From: Spirosoma validum | Lineage (GTDB): Bacteria > Bacteroidota > Bacteroidia > Cytophagales > Spirosomataceae | DNA: 45,129 bases | Reading direction: 5' to 3' | NCBI RefSeq assembly: GCF_014699035.1 | Contig: NZ_JACXAA010000027.1 | Span: 1 to 45,129 of the forward strand | Notes under the pieces: model-generated | The model's input: only the letters and a program-made list of their open reading frames with translations | Databases searched by the model: none | Told to the model about the DNA's origin: nothing | Translations under genes and position numbers: made by a program | Shown: positions 17,624 to 26,262 of the stretch, one piece after another | How positions within the stretch are numbered: position 1 is the first letter of the stretch | Layout of the letters: each line of letters opens with the position of its first letter

Positions 17624-17677
17624 AATAATTAGCTTATTTTTTGGAATATACTCGTAAAAATAAGGTAATTATTGTGA
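17620..17677. promoter_or_regulatory. Long inverted repeat covering the start codon of the AAA ATPase gene
   Basis: The arms at 17620-17641 and 17656-17677 are reverse complements at 21 of 22 positions, with a 14-base spacer. The outer part is CACAATAATTA/TAATTATTGTG. The GTG start codon (17623-17621 on the minus strand) is inside the left arm. The element is AT-rich compared with the surrounding DNA. It could be an operator or an RNA hairpin that hides the start codon. Confidence 0.7.
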
Positions 17678-17858
17678 GCAAAGAGATGATTTCTAAATGT
17701 AGCGTAGTGAATTTTAGCCTGTGAGTGTAGTCAACCCAGAAACTAACAGCCTATTGGTTATAGCTAAACTCATCATTTTTCGGCTGCGTTCAAACGGAAA
17801 TTTGGTCATTGGCCTACTCAGGTCCGTACACCGTGGATGTGATATGTAAATCGCTGCC

Positions 17859-17866
17859 TACATTTG
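17859..17866 (+). promoter_or_regulatory. Candidate -7 promoter element for the first thioredoxin gene
   Basis: TACATTTG matches the Bacteroidetes -7 consensus TAnnTTTG. It ends only 4 bases before the ATG at 17871, so a transcript from it would start at or next to the start codon and be leaderless. I do not see a clear TTG -33 element at the usual spacing. Confidence 0.4.
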
Positions 17867-17870
17867 ATTT

Positions 17871-18395
17871 ATGAAAAGCACCACTTTATTGCTTCTATTT
17901 AGTTGTCTGATCTTTATAGATGTCCGAGCCGACGAACCAACAGGTATAAAATTCTTTACGGGATCGTGGCAGGACGTATTAACTGAATCCAGACGCCAGA
18001 ACAAACCCATTTTTGTCGACTTCTACACGAACTGGTGTCCGCCCTGTCGGCGTATGGCGCGGGAAGCCTTTCCTAACGTAACGATAGGCGCAAAATTCAA
18101 TGAGCATTTTATCAGCTATCAGGTAAATGCTGAGATTGGCGAAGGGACTGATCTGGCTAAACGGTACGCTGTTCAGAGCTATCCAACCGCGTTATACATC
18201 ATTCCTACCGGTGAGTTAGTGCATCGGGCAGTTGGATATGCTGGTGTCAAGGCCATGCTGCAACAGGCAAATATGGTACTATCCATGCGCGAGGTGCGCC
18301 GGTCCCGGCGAAAACGAATTTCTACGGATAACCCGGTCAGCTCAGCCATTCCGAAACAGATTGACTCTATACAGACAGATAGCATACGCGACTAA
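17871..18395 (+). CDS. Periplasmic thioredoxin-fold protein, short paralog
   Basis: A 174-residue exported thioredoxin-like protein (signal peptide ending near Ala20). The active site is WCPPC with Cys56 and Cys59, and the cis-Pro is Pro105 in SYPTA. Such proteins reduce, oxidise or rearrange disulfides in the periplasm. From residue 21 onward, about 73 of 117 residues are identical to the N-terminal part of the next gene, so the two are a tandem duplication. This copy ends with a short basic and Ser-rich tail (RRSRRKR) in place of the long C-terminal domain of its neighbour. The active-site dipeptide differs (Pro-Pro against Gly-Pro), which usually changes redox potential. Confidence 0.88.
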   Translation: MKSTTLLLLFSCLIFIDVRADEPTGIKFFTGSWQDVLTESRRQNKPIFVDFYTNWCPPCRRMAREAFPNVTIGAKFNEHFISYQVNAEIGEGTDLAKRYAVQSYPTALYIIPTGELVHRAVGYAGVKAMLQQANMVLSMREVRRSRRKRISTDNPVSSAIPKQIDSIQTDSIRD

Positions 18396-18491
18396 GACAC
18401 AAACTCCGTTAACTAGCTGATATTTATGAAATTATACTAAATTTCGCATCATACTGTTATTGACCTGTCAGCAATCCTAAACTTCTTTTAT

Positions 18492-19880
18492 ATGAAAACG
18501 CGCGCGCATGGCTTTTACTTATTTATAGAATTATGGATCATCGTCTGCACGGTTGCCCGAGCCGATGAACCTTCGGGCATTAAATTCTTTACCGGTTCGT
18601 GGAAAGACGTACTGGCCGAGGCTAAACGCCAGAACAAGCCCGTCTTCGTAGACATTTATACAACCTGGTGCGGCCCGTGTAAACGGATGGCAAGAGAAGC
18701 GTTTCCGGATGCGAAAGTGGGCGAGAAATTCAATGCTCATTTTGTCAGTTACCAGATCGACGCGGAGAAAGGGGAAGGTAAAGATATTGCCAAAAAATAC
18801 GCCGTAGCCGCTTATCCGACTTCGCTCTACGTATCATCGGATGGCAGCCTGATTCAACGGACTATTGGGTACGGTGGCATCAGCGGTATGCTCGAGCAAG
18901 CCGATAAAGCGATTGAAGCGGCCAAAGACCCCAATCCGCTGTCGGCGATGGAAAAACAATATGAGCAGGGTAAGCGGGAATCCAGGTTCATGAAAGCCTA
19001 TCTGCAAAAACGAACCGCGGTTGGCATGCCCAACGGCGAGGCTCTCACTGTTTACCTAAAAGATCTTCCTAGGGCTGAATGGTCGTCGGATGAAACTATT
19101 ACGCTGATTGCCGGTAATGCGACAACCTACAGCCCTGATGTGATGGACATACTCCTACAAAAACTTACTGCCCTGAAGAGTGCGACGGGAGAAACGCCCG
19201 CACTATTACGAGATAAACTGACTGAGAGCATTTACCGACTAAATCAAATTCATTTCAAAGACGCTGTTGCCAAAAAAAATAAGCAGATACTGGCTGATGT
19301 CATTGATACAGAAAAAGCCTATCGGCAGGCAGGCAGTGAGATAGCATTGACCCAAAATCAGACGGATGAGATAGCGACTAATTATCAAATTGATTTTTAT
19401 CAGCAAACCAAAGATTGGGTCAACTATGGCGCACTGGCAACGGTACGGGCAGGTAAGCTTATGAAACTAAGCGCTGCCGATATGGACAGGTTAAACGAAG
19501 AAGCTTATCAGCATTTCGAAGCAGAAACACGCGCTTTACCTGATTCGGTAAAGCAGAGCGATAATTTTAAACAGTATGCGGCTGGTATGAAAAAAGCCGA
19601 GCCTAAACAAACGGCGATGAAACTGAACAACCTCGCCTGGTCTTATTACGAAAACATGACCGACAAAAAAGACCTTACTCAGGCGCTGGCCTGGTCAGCG
19701 AAATCGCTGGAGTATGACCGAACGGGTATGCATTTAGATACGTATGCACACCTGCTAAGCAAATTAGGTCGAAAAGCCGAAGCCATAAAAACCCAGCAGG
19801 AAGCCATTGCCACGGAGAAAGCCGCTGGTGGCGACGTTGCTAATTACGAAAGTGAACTAAACATTATGAAACAGAAATAA
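18492..19880 (+). CDS. Periplasmic thioredoxin-fold protein with TPR-like C-terminus
   Basis: A 462-residue exported protein. After a signal sequence (cleavage near residue 24) comes a thioredoxin domain with WCGPC (Cys60, Cys63) and the AYPTS cis-Pro loop. Residues 160-370 form a helical region, and about 375-445 reads like TPR repeats (NLAWSYYENM and KLGRKAEAIKTQQEAIATEK). The domain probably combines disulfide chemistry with protein binding. The thioredoxin part is about 62% identical by eye to the upstream gene. The stop codon overlaps an 18-base palindrome and is followed by a strong hairpin terminator. Confidence 0.88.
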   Translation: MKTRAHGFYLFIELWIIVCTVARADEPSGIKFFTGSWKDVLAEAKRQNKPVFVDIYTTWCGPCKRMAREAFPDAKVGEKFNAHFVSYQIDAEKGEGKDIAKKYAVAAYPTSLYVSSDGSLIQRTIGYGGISGMLEQADKAIEAAKDPNPLSAMEKQYEQGKRESRFMKAYLQKRTAVGMPNGEALTVYLKDLPRAEWSSDETITLIAGNATTYSPDVMDILLQKLTALKSATGETPALLRDKLTESIYRLNQIHFKDAVAKKNKQILADVIDTEKAYRQAGSEIALTQNQTDEIATNYQIDFYQQTKDWVNYGALATVRAGKLMKLSAADMDRLNEEAYQHFEAETRALPDSVKQSDNFKQYAAGMKKAEPKQTAMKLNNLAWSYYENMTDKKDLTQALAWSAKSLEYDRTGMHLDTYAHLLSKLGRKAEAIKTQQEAIATEKAAGGDVANYESELNIMKQK

Positions 19881-19896
19881 ATGATACGTATCATTT
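19879..19896. repeat. 18-base perfect palindrome at the thioredoxin stop codon
   Basis: AAATGATACGTATCATTT is a perfect 18-base palindrome that overlaps the TAA stop codon (19878-19880) and ends 2 bases before the terminator stem. It might be a protein-binding site or simply strengthen termination. Confidence 0.5.
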
Positions 19897-19898
19897 CT

Positions 19899-19938
19899 AA
19901 CCAAAACGGGCTGACTGGGAGGTCAGCCCGTTTTGGTT
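19899..19938. terminator. Terminator hairpin after the thioredoxin pair
   Basis: Perfect 17-base arms (AACCAAAACGGGCTGAC at 19899-19915 and its complement at 19922-19938) with a 6-base loop; the descending arm ends in TTTTGGTT. It follows the stop codon by 18 bases. The A-rich left arm would allow use from either strand. Confidence 0.8.
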
Positions 19939-20042
19939 AGTACACATATTGATGCATTAAAATGATTTAATCTCACAAACTGAGTTGGATAGGGTTAAGA
20001 AAACGTATTCATTTACGTTAGGACAAAATCAACTCCCAATAC

Positions 20043-20600
20043 ATGGAACTTAACCCATCCGCCAATTTCTTTGAGCGATTTGCTTCCCGAGCTACAAAGG
20101 CTACGGGTTCGTCAACAGCTTTTCTGTTAGCTCTTTTAACGGTTATTATCTGGGTTATCACAGGACCTATTTTTCATTATTCCGATACCTGGCAGCTAGT
20201 CATCAATACGGGTACCACGATCATTACGTTCCTGATGGTCTTTCTGATCCAGAAATCGCAGAACAAAGACTCCCTGGCGATGCAGATCAAGCTCAATGAG
20301 TTGATTGCGGTAAATAATAAAGCCAGCAATCGTCTCCTGAACGTAGAAGATCTAACCGAAGATGAACTCCGTGCTCTGCACCGGTTTTTTGGAAAACTGG
20401 CCGAAGCCGCCAAAACCGAAGCCACCCTGTCTGAATCACATTCTGTAGAGGAAGCCGAAGATATTCACGACGAAAAAGTAGAAGTGCTCAAGCAACGATT
20501 GTCGGCCCGGCATAAAGATCGACCCGTTGAGCAACACCCGGCATCGTCCACTCAGAAGACTACAGAAAAAACGAAGTCAACGAACCGCAAGGCTGGTTAA
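20043..20600 (+). CDS. Low-affinity iron permease-family small membrane protein
   Basis: A 185-residue protein matching the low-affinity iron permease family pattern: an amphipathic N-terminus (FFERFASRATKATGS), a first membrane segment at about 24-44 and a second at about 51-69 containing the typical NTGTTIITFLMVFLIQKSQN. A conserved helical segment follows (about 75-130, with AMQIKLNELI). Bacterial members carry only part of the yeast Fet4 fold, and iron transport by them has not been well shown, so the transport role is uncertain. The C-terminal 60 residues are charged and look disordered (rich in Glu, Lys, Thr). It stands alone between a terminator and a kinase gene. Confidence 0.8.
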   Translation: MELNPSANFFERFASRATKATGSSTAFLLALLTVIIWVITGPIFHYSDTWQLVINTGTTIITFLMVFLIQKSQNKDSLAMQIKLNELIAVNNKASNRLLNVEDLTEDELRALHRFFGKLAEAAKTEATLSESHSVEEAEDIHDEKVEVLKQRLSARHKDRPVEQHPASSTQKTTEKTKSTNRKAG

Positions 20601-20662
20601 GAGACTCCGGCGGTATCCGTATTTCGTTGTCTGCCCGAACTCGTTTTGGGTGGATTTATGCT

Positions 20663-20670
20663 TAATTTTG
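20663..20670 (+). promoter_or_regulatory. Candidate -7 element for the PAS histidine kinase gene
   Basis: TAATTTTG matches TAnnTTTG and lies 109 bases before the start at 20779. A TTTG is present 14 bases upstream, shorter than the usual spacing of about 19, so the call is tentative. Confidence 0.3.
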
Positions 20671-20778
20671 TCAAAACACACCTAATCTTGTCCGGCTCTG
20701 GTTAACAACCATCGGTTCAGGTAGTTTATGTTTATACAGCGTTGTTGCTTATTTCTTGTTTCAGCTCTTTTGTAACGC

Positions 20779-22803
20779 ATGAATCAGCCAGCCCCGGCTC
20801 AATCTACTCCATTATTGCCTGCTGAAGAAGCCTTACTAAGGCGTTCATACGATCAATTACAAGCGGCTTTGAGCATTGGCTTAGTTGCTACCTGGTACTG
20901 GGAAATTAACACCGACAAAGTTTACGGCGATCAGAATCTGCTACGTTTGTTTGGCGTGCCCGCAGCGGAAAGCACGACCGGACTTCCTTTGAACACCTTT
21001 ACCGATAATATTCATCCGGATGACCAGACCCACGTCGTTCGTCTAATTGAGGAAGCTATTCAGTTAGGCCACATCTATGAAGCGGAGTATCGCATTATCA
21101 GCAATACCAATGAAACTCAATGGGTATTGGCGCGTGGTCAGGTGGCCTATCACGAGCAGCAGCCCTTTTCGTTTTCGGGTGTATTGATCGACGTAACAGA
21201 ACGGAAGCTGGCAGAGATCCATTCGCAGGCTGTTGAAAACCGTCTGAAACTGGCTACAGAATCCGCTAAAATGGGGACCTGGGATTTTAATCCTACGACA
21301 GGCGAGCTCATTTGGTCAGACCGTTGTAAAGAATTATTTGGCCTTCCTCCTACTGCATTTATTGATTATAACGTCTTCTTGAACGGATTGCATCCCGACG
21401 ATCGGGAGCAAACCGATCAGGTCGTTCAACGAGCCTTACAGCCCGAGAGTGGTGGCCGTTATGATATCGAATACCGAACCGTTGGATCTGAAGATGGTCA
21501 ACTTCGCTGGGTACGGGCAACAGGCCAGGCATTTTTTAACGAAGAGGGGGTCGCTGAACAGTTTATCGGGACAGTGATCGACATAACCGATAACAAACGT
21601 ACCGAAGCTATTTTACATCAGCGCGTTGCTGAACAAACCCAGAATCTGGAACGGCAAACGCATCAGCTACGCATTACATTGGACGCGTCCATCAACAGTA
21701 TTATTGCCATGACGGCTATACGCGACGATCAGGGTACTATTGTTGATTTTATGATGGACATGGCCAACCAAGCTGTCATTAGAAGCAATTTCATGACCCC
21801 GGACGAGATCATTGGCCGGACACTGCTTACCGTATTTCCGGGAAACAAGGACAACGGTTTTTTTGATTTATACATTCGGGTAGTTACTACGGGCGTAGCG
21901 GAGCAAAGTACTCAACATTACCGGGATGAATTCGGACTGGAAGGCTGGTTTGAGGTATCGGCTGTAAAGCAAGCCGATGATGGTGTTGTTGTTACGTATA
22001 ATAATATCACGGATCGAAAACAGGGTGAACTAACGGCGCAACAGCAGGCCGCTGAGCTTAAAGAGGCCAATGCTGAGCTCAAACGATCCAATGAGAGCTT
22101 GCAGCAGTTTGCCCACATTGCTTCCCACGATTTGCAGGAACCCCTTCGGCGGATTCAGGCATTCAGCGACTTACTAAAAACGCAGTTTGCTGATAACATC
22201 TCGGACGGCGAAACAGACATGATCCGGCGGATTCAGCGGTCAGCTCACCGGATGCAGATGCTTATCAAAGACTTATTGATGTATTCAAAACTCAGCACAC
22301 AGCGGGAGCCATTTAAACCCGTTGTACTTGCCGAAGTTCTCGATGATGTTGTCAATGATCTGGAAGTCAGCATTCAGGAGAAAAATGCGACTGTCGAGGT
22401 AGGTGCCTTGCCGGAAGTTTCGGGAAGTGCGTCGCGATTGCGGCAGCTTTTCCAGAATCTGATCGCCAATGCGCTCAAATTCAATCCGTCGGGGGTGGCA
22501 CCAGTCGTTAAAATTCACTGCAGAACGGCTCCGCCCGACGAACTTCCGTCAGCTTTGCAGGAGCATTCTTCGCGCCCTTTCTGGTTAATTACCGTAGCCG
22601 ATAATGGCATTGGTTTCGATGAACGCTACAAAGACCGGATTTTTACGCCTTTCCAACGACTCCACGATGCTGCTTCGTACGGAGGAACGGGGATCGGGCT
22701 GGCTATTTGTCAGCGGGTGGCGGAGAGCCACGGCGGCACGATGGATGTTAGCAGCCAACCTGGCGCTGGCTCTGTCTTCAAAGTCTTTTTACCTAAGGAG
22801 TAG
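20779..22803 (+). CDS. Soluble sensor histidine kinase with three PAS domains
   Basis: A 674-residue cytoplasmic kinase with no signal peptide or membrane segment. Three PAS domains are visible at about 30-140, 152-273 and 300-413, the first two with the typical WV.A.GQ..F PAC strand. Coiled-coil linkers lie at about 275-300 and 415-445. The dimerisation domain carries the phosphoacceptor His450 in ASHDLQEP, and the ATPase domain has NLIANALKF, DNGIGF and GTGIGLAIC boxes. There is no receiver domain. It ends 16 bases from the end of the heme oxygenase gene, facing the phytochrome operon. The orphan response regulator of that operon is a possible partner, but this is inference. Confidence 0.93.
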   Translation: MNQPAPAQSTPLLPAEEALLRRSYDQLQAALSIGLVATWYWEINTDKVYGDQNLLRLFGVPAAESTTGLPLNTFTDNIHPDDQTHVVRLIEEAIQLGHIYEAEYRIISNTNETQWVLARGQVAYHEQQPFSFSGVLIDVTERKLAEIHSQAVENRLKLATESAKMGTWDFNPTTGELIWSDRCKELFGLPPTAFIDYNVFLNGLHPDDREQTDQVVQRALQPESGGRYDIEYRTVGSEDGQLRWVRATGQAFFNEEGVAEQFIGTVIDITDNKRTEAILHQRVAEQTQNLERQTHQLRITLDASINSIIAMTAIRDDQGTIVDFMMDMANQAVIRSNFMTPDEIIGRTLLTVFPGNKDNGFFDLYIRVVTTGVAEQSTQHYRDEFGLEGWFEVSAVKQADDGVVVTYNNITDRKQGELTAQQQAAELKEANAELKRSNESLQQFAHIASHDLQEPLRRIQAFSDLLKTQFADNISDGETDMIRRIQRSAHRMQMLIKDLLMYSKLSTQREPFKPVVLAEVLDDVVNDLEVSIQEKNATVEVGALPEVSGSASRLRQLFQNLIANALKFNPSGVAPVVKIHCRTAPPDELPSALQEHSSRPFWLITVADNGIGFDERYKDRIFTPFQRLHDAASYGGTGIGLAICQRVAESHGGTMDVSSQPGAGSVFKVFLPKE

Positions 22804-22819
22804 ATATTTCGGAAACTGG

Positions 22820-23407
22820 CTAGGCATCCTGAGAAACCGGTGCCTGCAGACTCAGAAAAACAGCCATGTATTCCTCGAAAGCTTGTTTAGCGCCAGCCAC
22901 TACGTCGTCGGCCTGTGGCTCACCCTGCTGCAGGGCGAAAACACCAAAACGTTTCCAGTTGCTACCCGTTTCTGCTCCATACCCCTGATAAAAACGGGCA
23001 TTGTTCAGAAGTGGCTGAATCGCCGAATTTTTCTGTAGCATTCGCCAGATAACCGTACCGCCCAGCATGGATCCTTCAGCTACGTAAGCAGCCCCCAACA
23101 ACCTTACCGGCGACCAGTCGGCAAATAAATTGGGCTGGGATTGTGGCAACGATTCGTTCAGGGAAACCAGGTCTTGTTGCAACCAGGTCGTTTTCCGGCG
23201 CATGTCTGGGTCGTACGCCCGAAAAAAATCAAGGTAGCGATCGATAGCGGATTCGAGCGCCCGATGGAACGTTACGTGTGTGCGGAGTAAACGTTTGTAT
23301 TCATCAACCGTGAGCGTACCATTTTGCAGCGCTTCTGTATAAAAAAGTTGCTCAGTCTGCTCATGCAGCAATCGGGTCTCAGACCGAAGTCGTTCCAGTA
23401 CTGTCAT
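22820..23407 (-). CDS. Biliverdin-producing heme oxygenase
   Basis: A 195-residue heme oxygenase of the phytochrome-associated (BphO/HmuO-like) kind. The family opens heme with O2 to biliverdin, iron and CO. His15 in the LLHEQTE motif is the expected proximal heme ligand, and EGSMLGG (111-117) is the glycine-rich distal helix over the heme. The gene overlaps the preceding response-regulator gene by 4 bases and is the third gene of the phytochrome operon, so its job is to supply the biliverdin chromophore. It ends convergent with the PAS histidine kinase gene. Confidence 0.93.
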   Translation of the reverse strand: MTVLERLRSETRLLHEQTEQLFYTEALQNGTLTVDEYKRLLRTHVTFHRALESAIDRYLDFFRAYDPDMRRKTTWLQQDLVSLNESLPQSQPNLFADWSPVRLLGAAYVAEGSMLGGTVIWRMLQKNSAIQPLLNNARFYQGYGAETGSNWKRFGVFALQQGEPQADDVVAGAKQAFEEYMAVFLSLQAPVSQDA

Positions 23408-23835
23408 CTATGGTCAATTCGAGCGTTATTCTCCAGCCAAAAATCACATAGTTTGCCTATCACACTACCCGTTGCCTGATAACTACCGGGCTTCACTACG
23501 TAAGCATTGACACCAGCTTTATAGGCCGACTGAATATCGTGCGGGCTATCGGACGTACTGAATGCTACGATAGGAACAAACCTCGTGCGATCAATCGAGC
23601 GCGCCTGTTGGATCACTTCGAATCCACTTAATCCATTCAGATTCAGATCCATCAACACAAGCTTTGGCAGTTCATTGGATTGAGTACTGTAACGCCCCTG
23701 ACCTGCCAAGTAATCAACGGCTTCGGACCCGCTGTTAATTACGGTGTAGGTAATAGGGCGGTCCATTTTTCGTATCAGGCGGCTGAAAATATCCGCATCA
23801 TTCGGATTATCTTCAACATATAAAATATCTAACAT
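23404..23835 (-). CDS. Single-domain response regulator (Rcp1-like)
   Basis: A 143-residue receiver domain without an output domain, as in the cyanobacterial Rcp1 proteins that take phosphate from phytochromes. The acidic pair Glu8/Asp9, phosphoacceptor Asp63 (LMDLNLNG), the Ser/Thr at 93-94 and Lys115 in VVKPG are all present. It lies 11 bases after the bacteriophytochrome gene and overlaps the heme oxygenase start, so the three are one operon. It most probably receives phosphate from the phytochrome kinase; the downstream target is not encoded here. Confidence 0.93.
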   Translation of the reverse strand: MLDILYVEDNPNDADIFSRLIRKMDRPITYTVINSGSEAVDYLAGQGRYSTQSNELPKLVLMDLNLNGLSGFEVIQQARSIDRTRFVPIVAFSTSDSPHDIQSAYKAGVNAYVVKPGSYQATGSVIGKLCDFWLENNARIDHR

Positions 23836-23846
23836 GAGTCAAGTTG

Positions 23847-26084
23847 TCAGTGAGTCGTTACTGGAAATGAAAGCGTAAATGTGGTACCTCGGTTAGGTTC
23901 GCTGTGGAACCAGATTTTCCCCTGATGCCGGTTGATGATCCGCTTAACAATGGCTAAACCGACACCAGTACCTTCAAATTCGCGGGCATTTTCCAGACGT
24001 TTGAACAGGTCGAACATCTTACCCGCATGTTTCATATCGAACCCAATTCCGTTATCGACAACAGAGTAAACCACTTCGTCGTCCGTTTGTTGGCCATTTA
24101 CCTGAATAACAGCCTCGGGCGCTCGTTGGGTATACTTTGCCGAATTGCTGAGTAAGTTCGAAAACACTTGATGAATCATCGTTGGATCGCCGGTTATCGA
24201 AGGCGTATCCCCAATGTCAATCCGTACCGACCGATCTTTGTTGGCGATCAGTAGTTCCTCCCTTATATTCTGCAACAACGGCTTCATCTCAATGGGTTGT
24301 ATACTATAATCCGTACGGCCCATGCGCGAATAGTACAAAATGTGCCGAATCAGGCGCTGCATCCGTTCGGTCGATTCCGTAATTTTCTGAAAAAGCTCCC
24401 GCGCATCCTCGTTAAACTCCTGCCCGTACTCTTCCTGTATAATTTCAGAATAGCACCGAATGGACGACAAGGGCGTACGCAAGTCATGCGAAACGGTATA
24501 ACTGAATGCATCCAGTTCTTCGTAGGCAACCTGCAACCGCTGATTCAGCAAACGAACCTCGTTGGCCTGTTTCGTAATGACCTGTAGAATATCTTCCCGT
24601 AGCTTGACGACTGACCCTATTTCGGCTTCATTCCAGGACTCCGATGTATTCCGGACGATTTCGGTCCAGGCATCAAAACTTTTCCGGGGGGTTAGTCGCT
24701 GCTGCCCGTCGTTGTCAACCGTTACGGGTTTATTGGGATTACCCGCCCAGGTAACCTGCTGAACCTGTTCGGGTTTAAACCAGATCAGGTACTCGTTTAA
24801 TTCCTTCGACAAGGCGATGGCCAGAATCCCCGCCCCTACCTCGCGGAAATGTTCGGCAGGTGAATAGCGAGCCGGAAGTTGATTGGTTTGCAAAAACGTT
24901 TCGATATCCGTCGTACCAAGCCAAACGGCCAAAGACCGAAGTGCCGATTCGTCGGGCGTTTCGCCCAATCGGTATACTTTATCATTGAACAACAGCGCAG
25001 CACCAGTTGCTTCGGTTACGTCGAGCGCTGTCACCGAAGATTTTGTCAGTGCCCGTGCTACGTCATCGCCCAGCAATAGCTGTTCGTGTAACCGTTGGCC
25101 GATTTGCGTGTATTGCAGGAGATTGGTCTTATCTTCCTCGTCTTTGCGGAACTCCAGAGCCGCCGACAGCAGCTGACTGACAAATTTAGCGGTTTGCCGG
25201 GCCTGGAAATCCACGAACCGGGGGGTTGTATTATGGCAGGATATCAGTCCCCAGAGTTCACCCCGGTACAGCAGCGAAATACTCATGGATGCCTGCACAC
25301 CCATATTTTTGAGGTATTCGATGTGAACGGGCGAAACGGCCCGCAAAACCGAATGCGTTAAGTCGAGCGGTTGATCTTCGGACCAATCGGGATCAGACAG
25401 AATGGGTGACGGTGTACTATCGACATTGGCAATCAGACGAACCAGATTAATTTTATACAGTTCACGGGCCTGACGCGGAATATCTGACGCCGGATAGTGC
25501 AACCCCAGAAATGGCTCCAGGTGGTCGTCTTTGGCTTCGGCCACTACGTGTCCATGCCAGTCTGCACTAAAGCGATAGACCATCACCCGGTCGTAGCCGA
25601 TAATGGTTTTTATCCGCTGGGCGGTGTTTTGTAGTAAATCGGAAAGCGTCCGGCTCGCCTGCACTTCGGTAAGTGCCTGAGCAATTAGTTGCTGATTCAT
25701 AACCGCGTTCCGATCGTCGCCGGTGGGTTCCCATTCGAGCAGCAGAAGCTCCTGATGCTGGTGAATGATCAGATTCCAGACCTTCCCATTGAGCGTGAAC
25801 CGGTGCGGATTCATGGTTTCCCACGAATCATTCCGTTTGCCAACATTCAGAAGTTCGACCAGGACATTTTCAGCCAGATCGGTGTTCGCCAGCAACGCAT
25901 TGACAGACTGTCCTACTAATTGAGAAGCGGGTGTATTTACCAGATCGACGATATTCTCGCTGGCGTGAACGATTGAGTACGTATCGGGCTGAATAGCAAT
26001 CAGGTAGCCGTGTGACTGAATGTGACCGAGAATATGAATAGGTTCCCGATCGCAGTTCGTCAGATCAACAGTCAATAAACTCAT
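23847..26084 (-). CDS. bphP: Bacteriophytochrome histidine kinase
   Basis: A 745-residue red/far-red light receptor kinase with the classic order PAS (about 10-115), GAF (about 140-310), PHY (about 320-500), HisKA and HATPase. Cys11, just before REPIHILGHIQSHG, is the biliverdin attachment residue of bacterial phytochromes. The GAF domain has PASDIP (198-203) with Asp201, His254 and His284, matching Asp207, His260 and His290 of the Deinococcus protein. The PHY tongue carries PRKSF (466-470), needed for photoconversion. The phosphoacceptor is His533 (SHDLRTP). It should therefore be a functional photoreceptor. It leads an operon with a receiver protein and heme oxygenase. Confidence 0.96.
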   Translation of the reverse strand: MSLLTVDLTNCDREPIHILGHIQSHGYLIAIQPDTYSIVHASENIVDLVNTPASQLVGQSVNALLANTDLAENVLVELLNVGKRNDSWETMNPHRFTLNGKVWNLIIHQHQELLLLEWEPTGDDRNAVMNQQLIAQALTEVQASRTLSDLLQNTAQRIKTIIGYDRVMVYRFSADWHGHVVAEAKDDHLEPFLGLHYPASDIPRQARELYKINLVRLIANVDSTPSPILSDPDWSEDQPLDLTHSVLRAVSPVHIEYLKNMGVQASMSISLLYRGELWGLISCHNTTPRFVDFQARQTAKFVSQLLSAALEFRKDEEDKTNLLQYTQIGQRLHEQLLLGDDVARALTKSSVTALDVTEATGAALLFNDKVYRLGETPDESALRSLAVWLGTTDIETFLQTNQLPARYSPAEHFREVGAGILAIALSKELNEYLIWFKPEQVQQVTWAGNPNKPVTVDNDGQQRLTPRKSFDAWTEIVRNTSESWNEAEIGSVVKLREDILQVITKQANEVRLLNQRLQVAYEELDAFSYTVSHDLRTPLSSIRCYSEIIQEEYGQEFNEDARELFQKITESTERMQRLIRHILYYSRMGRTDYSIQPIEMKPLLQNIREELLIANKDRSVRIDIGDTPSITGDPTMIHQVFSNLLSNSAKYTQRAPEAVIQVNGQQTDDEVVYSVVDNGIGFDMKHAGKMFDLFKRLENAREFEGTGVGLAIVKRIINRHQGKIWFHSEPNRGTTFTLSFPVTTH

Positions 26085-26262
26085 TGAGTAAAGTGGGTGG
26101 TTGAAAGCCAGAATCCTATATTAACGATATTCGCTCGTTAGACACCGGTATCTGTCATACTAATACGCAATATACGCATTCCATAAATTTGATGATCGGA
26201 AACTTACTAACGACACCTGTTGACTCCACGTTGGCTTAGCGAAAAAGGGATTCTTACGAGCC

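Noticed and set aside
17871..20600. Possible defence island around the AAA ATPase, toxin-antitoxin pair and Uma2 genes
   Set aside because: The genes are kilobases apart and mixed with housekeeping and transport genes; nothing groups them into one system.
22604..23038. A 144-residue frame on the plus strand opposite the heme oxygenase gene
   Set aside because: It overlaps the kinase end in another frame and the whole 3' half of heme oxygenase on the other strand; the composition is unnatural for a protein.
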